Shown piece after piece: positions 5,401 through 5,496 of a stretch of 5,496 nt of DNA. Position 1 is the first letter of the stretch. Each line of letters begins with the position of its first letter. Both the position numbers and the translations under genes were made by a program. The stretch is from assembly GCA_030606465.1 (NCBI GenBank), contig JAUWGL010000073.1, positions 1 to 5,496 on the forward strand. The letters are read 5' to 3'. Under the pieces are notes generated by a model. It was not told where the DNA came from. It saw only the letters and a program-made list of their open reading frames with translations, and did no database searches. Origin of the DNA: Thermoplasmata archaeon. GTDB taxonomy: Archaea; Thermoplasmatota; E2; DHVEG-1.

Positions 5401-5496
5401 CTAGTTTCTTCTATCCTTTTTACGGTATTTAAATATTATAAATACAACTCCAAGGGAGATAAGGAATGCTAAAATCTCAAAACCTGGAGCTTCAAC
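5401..5496 (-). CDS. C-terminal end of a surface protein with a PGF-CTERM sorting tail (partial)
   Basis: The minus strand from the right edge is open for 31 residues and stops with TAG at 5403-5401. The visible tail is VEAPGFE, then a hydrophobic run ILAFLISLGVVFIIF, then KYRKKDRRN. This three-part layout (PGF, one transmembrane span, basic end) is that of PGF-CTERM domains, which archaeosortase A processes to anchor secreted or S-layer proteins to lipid. The body of the protein lies outside the window, so its role cannot be told. The frame ends only 2 nt before the RaSEA start, so the two genes are probably cotranscribed, although their functions look unrelated. The alternative is a plain C-terminal membrane anchor. 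The PGF triplet placed just before the span favours the sorting signal. Confidence 0.75.
   Translation of the reverse strand, partial: VEAPGFEILAFLISLGVVFIIFKYRKKDRRN
5425..5445 (-). promoter_or_regulatory. AT-rich inverted repeat / possible internal TATA box before RaSEA
   Basis: GTATTTA (5425-5431) and TAAATAC (5439-5445) form a perfect 7-bp inverted repeat around a 7-bp AT spacer. On the minus strand TATTTAAATA (5427-5436 region) lies about 33 nt before the RaSEA ATG, so it could drive a separate RaSEA-trmI transcript with a short leader. It also encodes the hydrophobic end of the sorting tail, so the AT richness may be coding only. Confidence 0.3.

Noticed and set aside
4863..5432. Plus-strand open frames inside RaSEA
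   Set aside because: They are antisense to the radical SAM core with its cysteine motif and have no domain of their own.
1..5496. CRISPR array, tRNA, rRNA or insertion sequence
   Set aside because: No spaced direct repeats, no cloverleaf-like stretch and no transposase-like protein were seen; almost all bases are covered by the eight genes.

Overview
The window is a compact, AT-rich stretch of archaeal chromosome. The archaeal assignment rests on four things: an Nre-family DNA repair protein with a C-terminal PCNA-binding motif, the archaeosine enzyme RaSEA, an archaeal-type tRNA m1A methyltransferase (TrmI), and the end of a surface protein with a PGF-CTERM (archaeosortase) tail. TATA-like boxes about 24-33 nt upstream of start codons, with no Shine-Dalgarno (SD) sequence at the first genes of transcripts, fit as well. 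The low GC, the 'PGFE' form of the sorting tail and the presence of cyclophilins suggest a mesophilic or moderately thermophilic euryarchaeon, perhaps an uncultivated Thermoplasmatota lineage. That placement is only a guess.

Layout. (1) Positions 1-1754, minus strand: nreA followed 15 nt later by a radical SAM gene of the SplB-like family, cut by the left edge. This looks like a two-gene DNA-repair-flavoured operon with a leaderless promoter. (2) Positions 1755-1866: a short divergent promoter region. (3) Positions 1867-3594, plus strand: a three-gene operon of a membrane-anchored extracytoplasmic cyclophilin, a cytosolic cyclophilin and a trimeric dUTPase/dCTP-deaminase-fold protein. (4) Positions 3589-5496, minus strand: a tight operon of the PGF-CTERM protein (only its last 31 residues are visible), RaSEA and TrmI. 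This operon converges on the plus-strand operon, with a 6-bp overlap of the two final genes.

Functionally there are three themes: genome integrity (NreA, the SplB-like protein and, across the divergent promoter, a dUTP-removing enzyme), protein folding on both sides of the membrane (two paralogous cyclophilins), and tRNA core modification (archaeosine at position 15 and m1A at 57/58). Nothing looks mobile, and there is no CRISPR array, tRNA or rRNA. Most of the region is housekeeping. The points that repay a second look are the replacement of the dCTP-deaminase catalytic Glu by Ser in the 'dcd-like' gene, the altered active site and 12-residue insertion of the anchored cyclophilin, and the sorting-tail gene fused tightly to a tRNA modification operon. 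No clearly new system is visible.
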